Of a DNA stretch of 64,000 bases, positions 1-9,735 are shown piece after piece. Position numbers and translations under genes: made by a program. Source of the stretch: Novosphingobium barchaimii LL02 (GTDB lineage Bacteria > Pseudomonadota > Alphaproteobacteria > Sphingomonadales > Sphingomonadaceae); assembly GCF_001046635.1 (NCBI RefSeq), contig NZ_KQ130452.1, positions 856,668-920,667 on the forward strand. The letters are read 5' to 3'. The notes below the pieces were generated by a model. The model did no database searches. It was not told the DNA's origin and was given only the letters and a program-made list of their open reading frames with translations. How positions within the stretch are numbered: position 1 is the first letter of the stretch; every line of letters begins with the position of its first letter.

Positions 1-179
1 CCCAGGATGATGTCGGCGCCGGTGGCGCGAACGTCCTGCGGCTTCATCGCCTTGACCGTGGCGGCGGTGCCGACCGGCATGAAGGCAGGCGTCCGGATTT
101 CGCCGCGGCGCATCTGGATGACGCCGGTGCGGGCCTTGCCTTCGGTGGCGTGGATGGTGAACTGGAAACGGGGCTTCAT
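1..179 (-). CDS. tgt: Queuine/guanine tRNA-ribosyltransferase, N-terminal part (cut by window edge)
   Basis: Only the first 59 codons are present; the gene runs off the left edge. The residues include [33 protein letters not shown] and ATGADIILG, which are the hallmark N-terminus of bacterial Tgt. The enzyme exchanges the wobble guanine of GUN anticodon tRNAs for preQ1 in queuosine synthesis. QueA, the next step of the same pathway, lies on the same strand at 3059-4087, but three unrelated genes separate them here. The catalytic aspartates and zinc site lie outside the window. Confidence 0.95.
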   Translation of the reverse strand, partial: MKPRFQFTIHATEGKARTGVIQMRRGEIRTPAFMPVGTAATVKAMKPQDVRATGADIIL

Positions 180-198
180 GCCCCGCCCGTTACAGTCA

Positions 199-1230
199 TC
201 AGAAGCCGTAGACCAGCGAGAAGCGCGAAATCGTATCGGTCTTAAGCGAACCGATAGGCGGCGAGGTTTCGTGCTCGATCGCGTAGGACAGCTTGGCCTT
301 GAGGCGCTTGCTCATCGCCGTCTCCAGCGCGGTCAGCGAGGTGAAGGTGCTGTTGTCCGACCCGACATAACTGCTGGCGTCCTGGCTCAACTTTATCGTG
401 GAGTTGATCTTCCAGTCGAAATCGATCGAAGTGAGGACCGACCACGTGGTCTCGTTAGGCTCATCCACGTAATTGATGCGGCGCACGGCGGGACCCGCTT
501 CCAGCGAAAGCGTCATCGTGCGGCCATTGAGCACGCGGTAACCAAGACCGCCCGAGAGCGTATAACGATCTTCGAAACCCTGAATGCGGTCGCGTTCATA
601 CTGGGTGCGCGCATAGGTGAAGAACCCGTCATTCAGAGTGTAGCGCGGCTGGTAGCTCGCGGAATATTGTTCCCGGGTGACGACGCCGCGATCTTCCTGA
701 TAATCGGCGCGGGCCTGCACGATGTGCTCCCACTCGATACCCTTGCGGTTGAAATTGAGGGCCGCAGTGAAGCCGAAGTTGTCAGTGTTGCCGGTGGAAC
801 GGAAAGCACCCAGCTCGATCTGGCCCTTCCACAGTTCCAGCGGGCCGGAAGCGCGGATGCGCGCCAGTTCTGCCTCCGTCTTGGCGGCAAGCTCCTTTGC
901 CCGGCGGTCGAGGTAGGCACGGTGCAGACCCTTGATCTCGTCCTTATCATAGGGCTGCGTCGCCTGCGCGAACTTCACCATCGCGGCAACGGCGGCGCTG
1001 TCGTCAGTCTTCATCGCTTCGTCGAGCATCGCACGCACCTGCTTGGCCATATGCGGCTGCCCGGCAGGTACGTAGGGCACAAACTCGGGATAAGGCGGGA
1101 GATCGAGTTCCAGCGGCGGCGGCGGCATGTCGGGCAGCAGGACAAGCTGATCCTCCGGCTCCTGCGCATGGACAGGAACGGCGATCAACAGGATGGGGAG
1201 GCTGGCGAGAACCCGGCGGTGCGTCGTCAT
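199..1230 (-). CDS. DUF481 family outer-membrane protein (YdiY-like)
   Basis: A 343-residue exported protein. The start at 1230 gives a clean signal peptide (Arg pair near residue 4, then [15 protein letters not shown], cleavage near residue 23); an in-frame upstream extension to 1302 would bury it. The second half has the DUF481 pattern ([17 protein letters not shown], then repeated alternating beta strands) and ends in FSLVYGF, with the terminal aromatic residue usual for an outer-membrane beta barrel. The family is the salt-induced outer membrane protein YdiY; its molecular function is not established. It lies downstream of the ABC-2 exporter genes and just upstream of tgt. A long open frame on the opposite strand is only a GC-driven shadow. 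Confidence 0.85.
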   Translation of the reverse strand: MTTHRRVLASLPILLIAVPVHAQEPEDQLVLLPDMPPPPLELDLPPYPEFVPYVPAGQPHMAKQVRAMLDEAMKTDDSAAVAAMVKFAQATQPYDKDEIKGLHRAYLDRRAKELAAKTEAELARIRASGPLELWKGQIELGAFRSTGNTDNFGFTAALNFNRKGIEWEHIVQARADYQEDRGVVTREQYSASYQPRYTLNDGFFTYARTQYERDRIQGFEDRYTLSGGLGYRVLNGRTMTLSLEAGPAVRRINYVDEPNETTWSVLTSIDFDWKINSTIKLSQDASSYVGSDNSTFTSLTALETAMSKRLKAKLSYAIEHETSPPIGSLKTDTISRFSLVYGF

Positions 1231-1247
1231 CACAGCAGCGTAACCGG

Positions 1248-2021
1248 TCATGTGCGCAGGCGCCACCCGGTACGGAACACCCAGCTGATGAAACCGACAC
1301 AAATTACGAGGAAAAGCAGTGTCAAAGCTACCGACAGTCCGATCGGGACATCAGATGTGCCGTAGAACGTCCAGCGCAGGCCGTTGACCAGATAAACGAT
1401 CGGATTGGCCATCGCCACCGAGCGCCAAGGCTCAGGCAACGTGTCGATCGAGTAGAAGGTGCCGCCAAGAAAGGTCAGCGGCGTAAGGATCAGCATCGGC
1501 ACGATCGTCAGCTTCTCAAAGCTGTCCGCCCATATGCCCAGGATGAACCCGAAGAGCGAGAAACTCGCCGAAACCAGCAGGATATAGCAGAACGCATAAA
1601 ACGGATGCGCGATAGAATAATCGACGCAGAAACTGGCCGTTGCCAAGATGATAGCGGCCAGGATCAATGACTTGGTGGCCGCTGCACCTACGAAGCCGAC
1701 CAGCGTCTCACCCACGCCCACGGGCGCGGAGAGCAGTTCGTAGATCGCCCCGGTGAAGCGCGGCATGTAGATGCCGAAGCTGGCGTTGGAGGTGCTTTCG
1801 CCCAGGATCGTGAGCAGCAGCAGGCCAGGGACGATGAAGGCGCCGTAGTTCACCCCGCCGACGCCGCCGGCCATCTGGCTGCCGATGGCAGCGCCGAAGA
1901 CGACGAAGTAGAGCGTTGTGGTCAGCACAGGCGCCAGGATAGACTGCATCGCCGTGCGGAAGGCGCGCATCAGTTCCTGCTTGTAGATCGTCCAGGCGGA
2001 GCGCGGGTTGAACAGGCTCAT
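1248..2021 (-). CDS. ABC-2 type transporter permease
   Basis: A 257-residue integral membrane protein with about six hydrophobic segments, the pattern of the ABC2_membrane family (drug and polysaccharide exporters of the DrrB/NodJ type). The segment LTPLTFLGGTFYSID followed by AMANPIVYLVNGLRW is typical of this permease family. The start at 2021 is fixed by a 4-base ATGA overlap with the stop codon of the ATPase gene upstream, so the two are translationally coupled. The substrate cannot be told from the sequence. An apparent longer frame to 2456 is antisense-like low-complexity read-through of the ATPase gene. Confidence 0.88.
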   Translation of the reverse strand: MSLFNPRSAWTIYKQELMRAFRTAMQSILAPVLTTTLYFVVFGAAIGSQMAGGVGGVNYGAFIVPGLLLLTILGESTSNASFGIYMPRFTGAIYELLSAPVGVGETLVGFVGAAATKSLILAAIILATASFCVDYSIAHPFYAFCYILLVSASFSLFGFILGIWADSFEKLTIVPMLILTPLTFLGGTFYSIDTLPEPWRSVAMANPIVYLVNGLRWTFYGTSDVPIGLSVALTLLFLVICVGFISWVFRTGWRLRT

Positions 2022-2974
2022 GCTACGGCTCCCTGCATTTCGGGGCCTTCCAGGAGGTTCACGAAGATGTCTTCCAAGCTGGATTCGTGGATGTCGATGG
2101 CGGTGTAGTCGATGCCTGCGCGGGTCAGCGCCTTGGTCAGTTCGGCGACTTCGGCGGTGCCCGAGGAACTGCCCTCCCCGCCGCCGCCGCGATAGCACAG
2201 CACGCGGCCGTCCTCGATCAGCGAGACCGGGTAGGCCGACAGCGCTTCGGGCAATTCGGTAAGTGGGCTGGCAAGGGTGATGAGCGCTTCGGTCCGGCCG
2301 AGGCGTTCCATCATCGCGGCTTTCTCGTCCACCATGAGGATTTCGCCGCCGCGTATCACGCCGACGCGGTCTGCCATTTCCTCGGCTTCCTCGATGTAGT
2401 GGGTCGTGAGGATTACCGTGGTCCCGCGTTCGCGCAGGAGGGCGATCTGCTTCCACATGTCGCGGCGCAGTTCGACGTCTACCCCAGCGGTCGGCTCATC
2501 AAGAAACAGCAGTTCGGGTTCATGTGCCAGCGCCTTGGCGATCAAGACGCGGCGCTTCATGCCGCCCGAGAGCGTGCGAATCTGTGCATCGCGCTTTTCC
2601 CAGAGGCTGAGCGCGCGCAGGATTTCCTCAATGAGCGCCGGATTGGGCGCCAGGCCGAATAGCCCGCGCGAATGGTTGACCGAGCGCAGCACCGGCTCGA
2701 ACATGTCGGTAGCCAATTCCTGCGGCACGAGGCCGACCCGGGCGCGAAGGCGGCGCCAGTGTTTGCCCATGTCCTCGCCGAAAGCATGGATGGTGCCCGA
2801 AGTCGGTCGTACCAGCCCGCAGACCGCGCCGATCAGCGTGGTCTTGCCAGCGCCGTTGGGGCCGAGAAGCGCGAAGATTTCGCCCTTGTTGATGCTGAGG
2901 TCCACGCCCCTTAGCGCGGTGAAGCCGCCTTTGTAGGTCTTGGTCAGGCCGCGAATTTCGAGGATAGGTTGCAT
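2018..2974 (-). CDS. ABC transporter ATP-binding protein (ABC-2 exporter family)
   Basis: A 318-residue ATPase. Visible motifs: Walker A GPNGAGKTT at about 38-46, Q-loop region near VGLVPQE (80-86), signature LSGGMKRR at about 135, Walker B ELLFLDEP at about 154-161, and the switch histidine in LTTHYIEEAE near 192. Residues after about 225 form the regulatory tail seen in DrrA/NodI-like exporters. The Met at 2974 is preferred because the domain begins directly after it (ILEIRGLTKTY). Its stop overlaps the permease start by 4 bases. Together they form a two-gene exporter of unknown substrate. Confidence 0.9.
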   Translation of the reverse strand: MQPILEIRGLTKTYKGGFTALRGVDLSINKGEIFALLGPNGAGKTTLIGAVCGLVRPTSGTIHAFGEDMGKHWRRLRARVGLVPQELATDMFEPVLRSVNHSRGLFGLAPNPALIEEILRALSLWEKRDAQIRTLSGGMKRRVLIAKALAHEPELLFLDEPTAGVDVELRRDMWKQIALLRERGTTVILTTHYIEEAEEMADRVGVIRGGEILMVDEKAAMMERLGRTEALITLASPLTELPEALSAYPVSLIEDGRVLCYRGGGGEGSSSGTAEVAELTKALTRAGIDYTAIDIHESSLEDIFVNLLEGPEMQGAVA

Positions 2975-3058
2975 GTGCGCATGAATGGGGCGGAAACGTC
3001 CGCGTTCCAACCCCCTCGCGCGATAATTTGTCCGATAATTGAGGACGATTCAGGTTTG

Positions 3059-4087
3059 TCAGGGAATTAGTAGGCTCGAATCTCCATAGCTGTAGAAACG
3101 ATAGCCGTTTTCGATGGCGTGAGCGTAGACCGCCTGCATCCGCTCCAACCCCATCAGCGCCGAGACCAGCATGAACAGCGTCGACTTGGGCAGGTGGAAA
3201 TTGGTCATCAGACCGTCGACTGCCTTGAAGCGGTAGCCGGGGGTAATGAAGATCGAGGTGTCGCCCTCGAAAGGCAGGATCACGCCGTCCTCGCCGGTTG
3301 CGCTTTCAAGCACGCGCAGGGAAGTGGTGCCTACCGCGATCAGGCGCCCGCCCCCCGCCCGCACTGCGTTGAGGCGATCGGCGGTGGCGGCGTCTATGCG
3401 GCCCCATTCGGCGTGCATCCGGTGCTCGGCGGTGTCATCGGCCTTGACCGGCAGGAACGTGCCTGCACCGACGTGGAGAGTCAGCGTTTCGCTGCCGATC
3501 CCGGCGGTACCGAGCGCCTTCATCAGTTCAGGCGTGAAGTGCAGCGCCGCCGTGGGCGCGGCTACGGCGCCTTTTTCGCGTGCGAACATGGTCTGGTAAT
3601 CGGTCGCATCCGCCTCGTCGGTGGGGCGCTTGCCGGCGATGTAGGGGGGCAGCGGCATCCGCCCGGCCCGTTCCAGCAGAACTTCTACCGGCTCGTCACC
3701 CTGGAAAGCGAGGGTCCAGCTGCCGTCGTCATGGCGCTCCTCGGCCACGGCGGTGACATCGGCCGGGAAAGCGATGAGGTCGCCGGCCCGCAGGCGCTTG
3801 GCGTTGCGAACGAAGGCTTGCCAGCGGCGCAGGTCGATACGCTTGTGCAGGGTGGCGCCGATGCGGGCCTCGCCACGCGTGCCTTCGAGCTGGGCGGGGA
3901 TGACACGGGTGTCGTTGAACACCAGCACGTCGCCTGCGCGCAACGCATCCGGCAGATCGCGGACATGGCGATTGCAGAAAGGCCGCTCGCCGTCCACCAC
4001 CAACATCTGCGCCGCATCGCGCGGACGCGCCGGGCGCAGGGCTATGCTTTCAGGGGGAAGGTCGAAGTCGAAAAGGTCAACGCGCAT
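3059..4087 (-). CDS. queA: S-adenosylmethionine:tRNA ribosyltransferase-isomerase
   Basis: 342 residues, the normal QueA length. The N-terminus [19 protein letters not shown], the internal [15 protein letters not shown] and [20 protein letters not shown], and the C-terminal [19 protein letters not shown] are diagnostic. The enzyme moves the ribosyl group of SAM to preQ1 in tRNA to give epoxyqueuosine, the step after Tgt. It lies downstream of the cyclophilin gene, with a palindrome between them, and may share its transcript. An ABC exporter pair and a DUF481 gene separate it from tgt. Confidence 0.97.
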   Translation of the reverse strand: MRVDLFDFDLPPESIALRPARPRDAAQMLVVDGERPFCNRHVRDLPDALRAGDVLVFNDTRVIPAQLEGTRGEARIGATLHKRIDLRRWQAFVRNAKRLRAGDLIAFPADVTAVAEERHDDGSWTLAFQGDEPVEVLLERAGRMPLPPYIAGKRPTDEADATDYQTMFAREKGAVAAPTAALHFTPELMKALGTAGIGSETLTLHVGAGTFLPVKADDTAEHRMHAEWGRIDAATADRLNAVRAGGGRLIAVGTTSLRVLESATGEDGVILPFEGDTSIFITPGYRFKAVDGLMTNFHLPKSTLFMLVSALMGLERMQAVYAHAIENGYRFYSYGDSSLLIP

Positions 4088-4142
4088 GGCGCGGCGAGCT
4101 AAACCAGTGCACGCGGTTCGGCAAGCTCGACCCGCCTGCGTC

Positions 4143-4168
4143 GTCGTTCCGGTCAGGCCCGGGACGAC
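4143..4168. repeat. Intergenic palindrome (GTCGT..CCGG type)
   Basis: A 10-bp stem with one G-U pair and a 6-base loop, lying between the cyclophilin stop and queA. The core resembles hairpins at 17934-17960 and 43145-43169 (shared TCAGG-type centre between CCGG arms). No T-run follows, so it is more like a dispersed palindromic repeat than an intrinsic terminator. Confidence 0.5.
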
Positions 4169-4178
4169 AGCAAGTTCA

Positions 4179-4862
4179 TCAGTTCGACTTGGAGTTATTC
4201 AACTGCGCTGCGGTGGGCACGGGCGCTGCGGCGGCGACGGGCGCGGTTGGGGGCGGCGCCGGCTTGTTCTCGGAAGCCAGCGAGGCCTGAATCACCTTCG
4301 TCGGATTCTCGGGCGGTTCTCCGCGCTGGATCGCATCGACATAGTTCATGCCCGCGATCACGCGTCCAAACACGGTGTATTTATGGTCTAGCGCGAAGCG
4401 TGGGTAGAACACGATAAAGAACTGGCTGTTCGCGCTGTTCGGCTCGTTAGTGCGGGCCATCGACACGGTGCCACGTAGGTGAGGCATCGAATTGAACTCG
4501 GCCTCAAGGTCCGGCAGGTCCGAACCGCCCTGTCCGGTGCCAGTCGGATCACCGGTCTGCGCCATGAAGCCGTCGATCACGCGGTGGAAGATGACGCCGT
4601 TGTAGAAGCCGCGCTTAGCCAGCGTCTTGATCCGCTCGATGTGGTGCGGCGCCCACTGCGGCATGAGACGAATGGCAACACGGCCGCCGTCCGACAGGTC
4701 GAGCAGCAGGACGTCGTCAGGATCGTGGGTTATGTCGGTGTCGATCACGGTCGGCAACGCGGAGGGTGCCGGGGTGACCGGCTCCTTTTCCTTGGCGAAC
4801 GCCGGGGCGGCCACGAGCGCGGCGCCGAGCATCAACGCAGTCAGGGGGAGGCGAAACTTCAT
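4179..4862 (-). CDS. Periplasmic cyclophilin-type peptidylprolyl isomerase
   Basis: 227 residues with a signal peptide ([17 protein letters not shown], cleavage near residue 23), so it is probably periplasmic. The cyclophilin core shows [19 protein letters not shown] and [20 protein letters not shown], which carry the catalytic Arg and Phe residues of the family; the [18 protein letters not shown] segment also fits. The C-terminus is a proline/alanine-rich tail of about 35 residues with no domain. It assists protein folding by cis-trans isomerisation of prolyl bonds. A 117-base gap separates it from coaD, long enough for its own promoter. Confidence 0.92.
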   Translation of the reverse strand: MKFRLPLTALMLGAALVAAPAFAKEKEPVTPAPSALPTVIDTDITHDPDDVLLLDLSDGGRVAIRLMPQWAPHHIERIKTLAKRGFYNGVIFHRVIDGFMAQTGDPTGTGQGGSDLPDLEAEFNSMPHLRGTVSMARTNEPNSANSQFFIVFYPRFALDHKYTVFGRVIAGMNYVDAIQRGEPPENPTKVIQASLASENKPAPPPTAPVAAAAPVPTAAQLNNSKSN

Positions 4863-4979
4863 GAATTACTCACAGGCCAATTATTTCTGGATCCGGCCGA
4901 TCCCAGGCTTTGCGCGATAGAGCGAGGCCGCTGTCGATACAATGAACGAATTTCCGGTAGGCCCGCCAGCCCGCACAGA

Positions 4980-5495
4980 TCAATAGTCTCCAAGAAGACC
5001 GTTCTGGGCGATCCGCGCGACCACGTCCTCGCGCACTGCGGGACTGACGAACTTCGCGATATCCCCCCCGAACATCGCGATTTCCTTCACCAGCTTGGAA
5101 GCAATCGGCTGCAGGCCCACGTCCGCCATCAGGAAAACCGTCTCGATAGCGGAATTGAGCTGCTGGTTCATACCTGCCATCTGGTATTCGTACTCGAAGT
5201 CCGCGACAGCGCGCAGACCCCGCACGATGACGCTAGCGCCCTGCACCTGCGCGAACTTCATCAGCAGCGCGTTGAAGCCGACCACCGTGACGTTTTCGAT
5301 GCCCATCGTCGCCACTTCGCGCGTCACCATGGCCATGCGCTCGTCCGGCGTGAAGAGCGGGTTTTTCGATGGATTGGTGGTGACGCCGATGATCAGCTTG
5401 TCGACCAGCTTGGCGCCGCGCCGGATGATATCGGCATGGCCCAGCGTGATCGGGTCGAAAGTTCCGGGGTAAACGCCGATGCGTTCAGCAGCCAT
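4980..5495 (-). CDS. coaD: Phosphopantetheine adenylyltransferase
   Basis: 171 residues, standard length. It shows the nucleotidyltransferase motif GTFDPITLGH at residues 11-20 (TxGH phosphate binding), NPSKNPLFTPDERMAMV, VRGLRAVADFEYE and the KLVKEIAMFGGD segment. It makes dephospho-CoA from 4'-phosphopantetheine, the penultimate step of coenzyme A synthesis. The start codon shares one base with the stop of the upstream prenyl synthase gene (TGATG), so the two are probably translated together. Confidence 0.97.
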   Translation of the reverse strand: MAAERIGVYPGTFDPITLGHADIIRRGAKLVDKLIIGVTTNPSKNPLFTPDERMAMVTREVATMGIENVTVVGFNALLMKFAQVQGASVIVRGLRAVADFEYEYQMAGMNQQLNSAIETVFLMADVGLQPIASKLVKEIAMFGGDIAKFVSPAVREDVVARIAQNGLLGDY

Positions 5496-6403
5496 CAGTG
5501 ATCCCTCTCGATGATGTAGCGCGCAAGGCTGCGCAGCAGATCCGCTTCGCGCCCGTGTTGAGCAAGGTGGCCAACCGCCTGTTCCACAAGCATCCGCGCC
5601 TGGTCGCGCGCGCGGTCCGCACCGAGCAGCGAGACAAAGGTTTCCTTGCCGGCATTCGCATCCTTGCCCACGGCCTTGCCGGCAACGGAGGCATCGCCTT
5701 CGTGGTCGATAAGGTCGTCGGCGATCTGGAAGGCCAAGCCGATATCGCGCGCATATCCACGAAGGTGAGCCCGCCCCTCAGGCTGCACGCGGCCAAGAAT
5801 CGCGCCCATTTCGACTGCTGCACCGAGCAGCGCACCGGTCTTGAGCTGCTGGAGCCGAGTAACCGTCTGCAGGTCGAATTCACTGGTTTCGGCGACGAGG
5901 TCCATCATCTGGCCGCCTGCCATCCCCTGCGCGCCGCTGGCAGCGCCAAGCGTGCGCACCAGTTCGATGGCGGTGAAAGGGTCTGGGCTAGTGACCGGGT
6001 CCGACAACACTTCGAAGGCGAAGGCATGGAGCGAATCGCCCGCCAGAACAGCGGTTGCTTCGTCGTATGCGATATGCAGCGTCGGCTTCCCGTGGCGCAG
6101 GGCATCGTTGTCCATGCATGGCAGATCGTCGTGGATCAGCGAATAGACGTGAATCGACTCGATGGCCACAGCGGCGCGGATCGCGGCCTCGCGCTGGACG
6201 CCATACATTTCTGCCACGGATGCCAGCAGCAACGGCCGCAGCCGCTTACCGCCCCCAATCGCGGCATAGCGCATGGCCTCGATGAGACGCGAACGGGCGT
6301 CGTCAGGAACAGGAAGCAGCGCGTCGAATGCGCTATCGATCTCTTCGGCGATGCGCAAAAGGCCATCGGCCAGCAGCGAATCGGGGACGCCCACCGCGCT
6401 CAT
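5495..6403 (-). CDS. ispA: Polyprenyl synthetase, probably farnesyl (geranyl) diphosphate synthase
   Basis: 302 residues, typical of IspA. The first Asp-rich motif DDLPCMDND is at about 92-100 and the second, ADDLIDHEGD, at about 230; GGGKRLRPLLL near 50-60 binds isopentenyl diphosphate. The residues before the first Asp-rich motif (HVYSLIH) match the short-chain synthase class. It condenses IPP with DMAPP and GPP to make FPP for quinones, hopanoids, carotenoids and undecaprenyl phosphate. The neighbouring xseB upstream, 3 bases away, is the widespread xseB-ispA arrangement; coaD follows with a one-base overlap. Confidence 0.93.
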   Translation of the reverse strand: MSAVGVPDSLLADGLLRIAEEIDSAFDALLPVPDDARSRLIEAMRYAAIGGGKRLRPLLLASVAEMYGVQREAAIRAAVAIESIHVYSLIHDDLPCMDNDALRHGKPTLHIAYDEATAVLAGDSLHAFAFEVLSDPVTSPDPFTAIELVRTLGAASGAQGMAGGQMMDLVAETSEFDLQTVTRLQQLKTGALLGAAVEMGAILGRVQPEGRAHLRGYARDIGLAFQIADDLIDHEGDASVAGKAVGKDANAGKETFVSLLGADRARDQARMLVEQAVGHLAQHGREADLLRSLARYIIERDH

Positions 6404-6406
6404 GCG

Positions 6407-6661
6407 TCAGCGATCCAGCGCTTCGAAAGGCTGGGTGCCGATGGCAGCGCCGTCGGGTCCGGCGACGATCTTCTCGATCCTCGCCTGTGCAGCATCAAGC
6501 CGTTTCTGGCAGTGCTGGCGCAGTTGCTCGCCCTTTTCGTAGAGCGAGATCGAATCCTCCAGTGGCACGTCGCCGCTTTCCAACTGGCGCACGATGGTTT
6601 CCAGCGCGCGCAGGGCGTCTTCAAAGCTGAGGGGATCGATGGTTTGCGTGTCGGAAGCCAT
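6407..6661 (-). CDS. xseB: Exodeoxyribonuclease VII small subunit
   Basis: 84 residues. SFEDALRALETIVRQLESGD followed by PLEDSISLYEKGEQLRQHCQ is the conserved helical hairpin of XseB. It partners the large subunit XseA (not in this window) in bidirectional single-strand DNA degradation. It is first of the minus-strand set xseB-ispA-coaD; the gap to ispA is only 3 bases. Divergent from purL, with 143 bases between starts. Confidence 0.95.
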   Translation of the reverse strand: MASDTQTIDPLSFEDALRALETIVRQLESGDVPLEDSISLYEKGEQLRQHCQKRLDAAQARIEKIVAGPDGAAIGTQPFEALDR

Positions 6662-6804
6662 GCCGCAGCAATGGCGGGCCGGATTGGGCCGGTCAAGGTG
6701 GCGCCCGCGAAATTACGGTGTGATCGCCTGGCCGGACCGCCGCCCGCACAATCGCGCAACAAGCCATCTAGCGCGCGCGCATCGACATGGCTAAGGCGCG
6801 TGCC

Positions 6805-8964
6805 ATGAGCACGATCACCGCAGAAGTCGTCGAGGCGCATGGCCTCAACCCCGAGGAATACGCGCGCGTCCTGAGCGCGCTGGGTCGAGAGCCGAACCTC
6901 GTCGAACTCGGCATCTTCTCGGTCATGTGGTCCGAGCACTGCTCGTACAAGTCGAGCCGCTTCCACTTGAAGAAGCTGCCGACCGAAGCACCTTGGGTGA
7001 TCTGCGGCCCCGGTGAGAACGCGGGCATCATCGACATCGGCGACGGCCAGGCCGCCATCTTCAAGATGGAGAGCCACAACCACCCCAGCTACATCGAGCC
7101 CTACCAGGGCGCGGCGACGGGGGTTGGCGGCATCCTGCGCGACGTGTTCACCATGGGCGCGCGCCCGATCGCCAACATGAACGCGCTGCGTTTCGGCCGG
7201 CCTGATCATCCGAAGATGAAGCACCTAGTCAAGGGCGTGGTCGCGGGTATCGGCGGCTACGGCAACTGCGTGGGCGTGCCCACCGTCGGCGGCGAGACCA
7301 ACTTCCACAAGGCCTACGACGGCAACATCCTCGTCAACGCGATGACCGTGGGCGTAGCCGATACCAACAAAATCTTCTACTCCGCCGCCACCGGCGTGGG
7401 TAACCCGATCGTCTACGTCGGATCGAAGACCGGCCGCGACGGAATCCACGGCGCCACCATGGCCTCGGCCGACTTCGGTGACGATATCGACGAAAAGCGT
7501 CCCACGGTCCAGGTCGGCGATCCGTTCGTCGAGAAATTGCTGATCGAGGCCTGCCTTGAACTGATGGCGACCGATGCCATCGTCGCGATCCAGGACATGG
7601 GCGCAGCAGGCCTCACCTCCTCATCGGTCGAAATGGCCAGCAAGGGCGGAGCCGGCATCCGCCTGAACATGAACATGGTGCCCTGCCGCGAAGAGGCGAT
7701 GACGCCTTACGAAATGATGCTCAGCGAGTCGCAGGAGCGCATGCTGATGGTCCTTCAGCCGGGCAAGGAGCCGATGGCCGAAGCGATCTTCAAAAAGTGG
7801 GAACTGGACTTCGCGGTGATCGGCGAAGTCACCGACACCGGCCACATGGTCCTGGAGTTCGACGGCGAAGTCGTCTGCGACATCCCGCTTGGCCCCTTGG
7901 CCGATGATGCGCCGGAATATGAGCGTCCCTACGTCACCGCTGAGGAATACAAGGCTTGGGCCTCCGTTCCCGCGCTGGGCGACGTTCCTGCGACGACCGA
8001 CGTCGGCGCGGACCTGCTCAAGCTGCTGGGCGGCGCGGACCTCGCCTCGCGCAAGTGGATCTGGGAGCAGTACGACAGCCAGGTCGGCGCCGACACGATG
8101 CAGAAGTCCGGCGGCGACGCTGCCGTGGTGCGCGTGCACGGGACGAAAAAGGCGCTCGCGATCAGCACCGACTGCTCGCCCCGCTATTGCTATGCCGACC
8201 CTTACGAAGGCGGCAAGCAGGCCGTGGCCGAGACGTACCGCAACATCAGCGCCGTTGGCGGTCTGCCGCTGGCGATCACCAACTGCCTCAACTTCGCGAA
8301 CCCGCAGCGGCCCCAGATCATGGCGCAGATCGTCGGCTGCTTGAACGGAATGGGCGATGCGTGCCGGGCCCTCGACTACCCTATCGTCTCGGGCAACGTG
8401 TCGCTTTATAACGAATCGAAGGCCACCGGCGGCGGTTCGGCGATCCTGCCGACCCCCGCGATCGGCGGCGTCGGCCTGCTCGCAGACCACGATAAGATGG
8501 CGACCGTGGCCTTCAAGGCCGAGGGCGACGACATCTTCCTGCTCGGCGGTGAAGGCACACACCTTGGTCAGTCGCTCTGGCTCAAGGATATCGGCGGCCG
8601 CGAGGCCGGTAATGCGCCGGTCGTCGACCTCAAGGCCGAACTCGCCAACGGTGCGACAGTGCGCGGCTGGATCGCAGAAGGCAAGGTCACCGCTGTCCAC
8701 GACGTGAGCGACGGCGGCCTCATCGTCGCACTTGCCGAAATGGCGCTGGCGAGCGGCCTTGGCTGCACCATCGACGACGAGTTGACCACTGCGCAGGCAT
8801 TTGGCGAAGACCAGTCGCGCTATGTGCTGACCGCTCCGGCCGGCACTGTTCTTCCGGGCGCTGTGAAGATCGGCACGGTGGCAGGCACCACGGTAGCGAG
8901 CCAAGAGATCGCTGCGCTGCGCGAAGCCAACGAAGCGTTCTTCAAGGACTGGATGGAGGCCTGA
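6805..8964 (+). CDS. purL: Phosphoribosylformylglycinamidine synthase, PurL subunit
   Basis: About 719 residues, the length of the small (PurQ/PurS-dependent) PurL. Hallmarks: [50 protein letters not shown] and [19 protein letters not shown]. It is the ATP-dependent synthetase subunit converting FGAR to FGAM in purine synthesis. I prefer the ATG at 6805 (MSTITAEVV) over the in-frame ATG at 6787, since homologues begin near this point; neither has a strong ribosome binding site. PurS and PurQ are not in the window. Confidence 0.97.
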   Translation: MSTITAEVVEAHGLNPEEYARVLSALGREPNLVELGIFSVMWSEHCSYKSSRFHLKKLPTEAPWVICGPGENAGIIDIGDGQAAIFKMESHNHPSYIEPYQGAATGVGGILRDVFTMGARPIANMNALRFGRPDHPKMKHLVKGVVAGIGGYGNCVGVPTVGGETNFHKAYDGNILVNAMTVGVADTNKIFYSAATGVGNPIVYVGSKTGRDGIHGATMASADFGDDIDEKRPTVQVGDPFVEKLLIEACLELMATDAIVAIQDMGAAGLTSSSVEMASKGGAGIRLNMNMVPCREEAMTPYEMMLSESQERMLMVLQPGKEPMAEAIFKKWELDFAVIGEVTDTGHMVLEFDGEVVCDIPLGPLADDAPEYERPYVTAEEYKAWASVPALGDVPATTDVGADLLKLLGGADLASRKWIWEQYDSQVGADTMQKSGGDAAVVRVHGTKKALAISTDCSPRYCYADPYEGGKQAVAETYRNISAVGGLPLAITNCLNFANPQRPQIMAQIVGCLNGMGDACRALDYPIVSGNVSLYNESKATGGGSAILPTPAIGGVGLLADHDKMATVAFKAEGDDIFLLGGEGTHLGQSLWLKDIGGREAGNAPVVDLKAELANGATVRGWIAEGKVTAVHDVSDGGLIVALAEMALASGLGCTIDDELTTAQAFGEDQSRYVLTAPAGTVLPGAVKIGTVAGTTVASQEIAALREANEAFFKDWMEA

Positions 8965-8970
8965 TCTTTG

Positions 8971-8997
8971 GTCGCTCCGAACCAGTTTCGGGGCGAC
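8971..8997. terminator. Hairpin between convergent purL and DUF1345 gene
   Basis: An 11-bp stem with one G-U pair and a 5-base loop fills the 33-base gap between two convergent genes and runs exactly to the stop codon of the minus-strand gene. There is no clear T-run on either side, so efficient Rho-independent termination is uncertain; position is the main argument. Confidence 0.5.
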
Positions 8998-9633
8998 TCA
9001 CCCCGGCCCGGCGCTGGCCAGCACGTTCACGCTCAGCGCCAGAATGCCGAGGTTGAAGGCAAAGGCAAACAGACCGTGAAAGGTAGAGACACGGCGCATC
9101 GCGGTCTTGGTAATCGTGATGTCCGCTGTCTGGCAGGTCATGCCGATAACGAAACCGAAGTTCACAAAATCTGAAAAATCCGGCGTGCAACCGCCGGGAA
9201 ATTCGAGACCTTGATGATCCCCGCCTGTGGCCGGCGCGTAATATAGCCGCGCATAGTGGAACGCGAAGATCAGGTTGGTAAACGTCCAACTCGCTATCAG
9301 CGTCACCACCAGCAGGGCGATACCGCCCACGCCCAACGCGGCCTTGTCGAGAATCAGCAGGCTAAGCGCAGCCAGCACCACGCTGCTGATCAGCCCGCTA
9401 AGCACCAGAAGCAGGAATTGCCCGGCATCGTCCCGGCGCGCCTGATGGCGCATGATTTCTGCATCTCCCCTACACCAGAGCGATACGCATGATGCCGCGA
9501 AAGCGAAGACCGCGAGGTCGAAACCCGCGATTACCGCTTCTTCACGCCGCAGAAGCAGGGTGAACGCAGGCGCGGCCAGCGCGAATACGGCAAGGAACAG
9601 CAGGTAACGAGGATGGCTCACGCGTACCGACAT
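8998..9633 (-). CDS. DUF1345 domain-containing membrane protein
   Basis: 211 residues with about five or six transmembrane segments. The DUF1345 signature is clear: FTNLIFAFHYARLYY, then LEFPGG, DFVNFGFVIGMTCQTADI and an RR pair before the last helix. The family has no established biochemical role. The Met at 9633 is chosen since it directly precedes the first hydrophobic segment; upstream in-frame codons to 9690 look non-coding. It follows serB on the same strand, separated by about 100 bases holding a palindrome. Confidence 0.85.
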   Translation of the reverse strand: MSVRVSHPRYLLFLAVFALAAPAFTLLLRREEAVIAGFDLAVFAFAASCVSLWCRGDAEIMRHQARRDDAGQFLLLVLSGLISSVVLAALSLLILDKAALGVGGIALLVVTLIASWTFTNLIFAFHYARLYYAPATGGDHQGLEFPGGCTPDFSDFVNFGFVIGMTCQTADITITKTAMRRVSTFHGLFAFAFNLGILALSVNVLASAGPG

Positions 9634-9697
9634 GTCTGCTCCGTCCTGCCATTTCAGGCTGGCATCATAGAGCGCGATGCAATTTCGCAAAACACTT

Positions 9698-9726
9698 CGT
9701 CATTGCGAGCCAAGCCCGCAATGACG
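9698..9726. repeat. Perfect intergenic palindrome with CGTCATTGCG arms
   Basis: Two perfect 10-base arms (CGTCATTGCG and its complement) flank a 9-base loop between serB and the DUF1345 gene. The arms have the CGTCATTGCG core common in dispersed intergenic palindromes of proteobacteria. It lacks a T-run. Confidence 0.55.
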
Positions 9727-9735
9727 AGTAGCACC

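Noticed and set aside
7-1365. Plus-strand open frame of 452 codons
   Set aside because: It is antisense to the DUF481 and tgt genes, which have signal peptide and family motifs; the frame has no recognisable domain and is a product of high GC in the third codon position.
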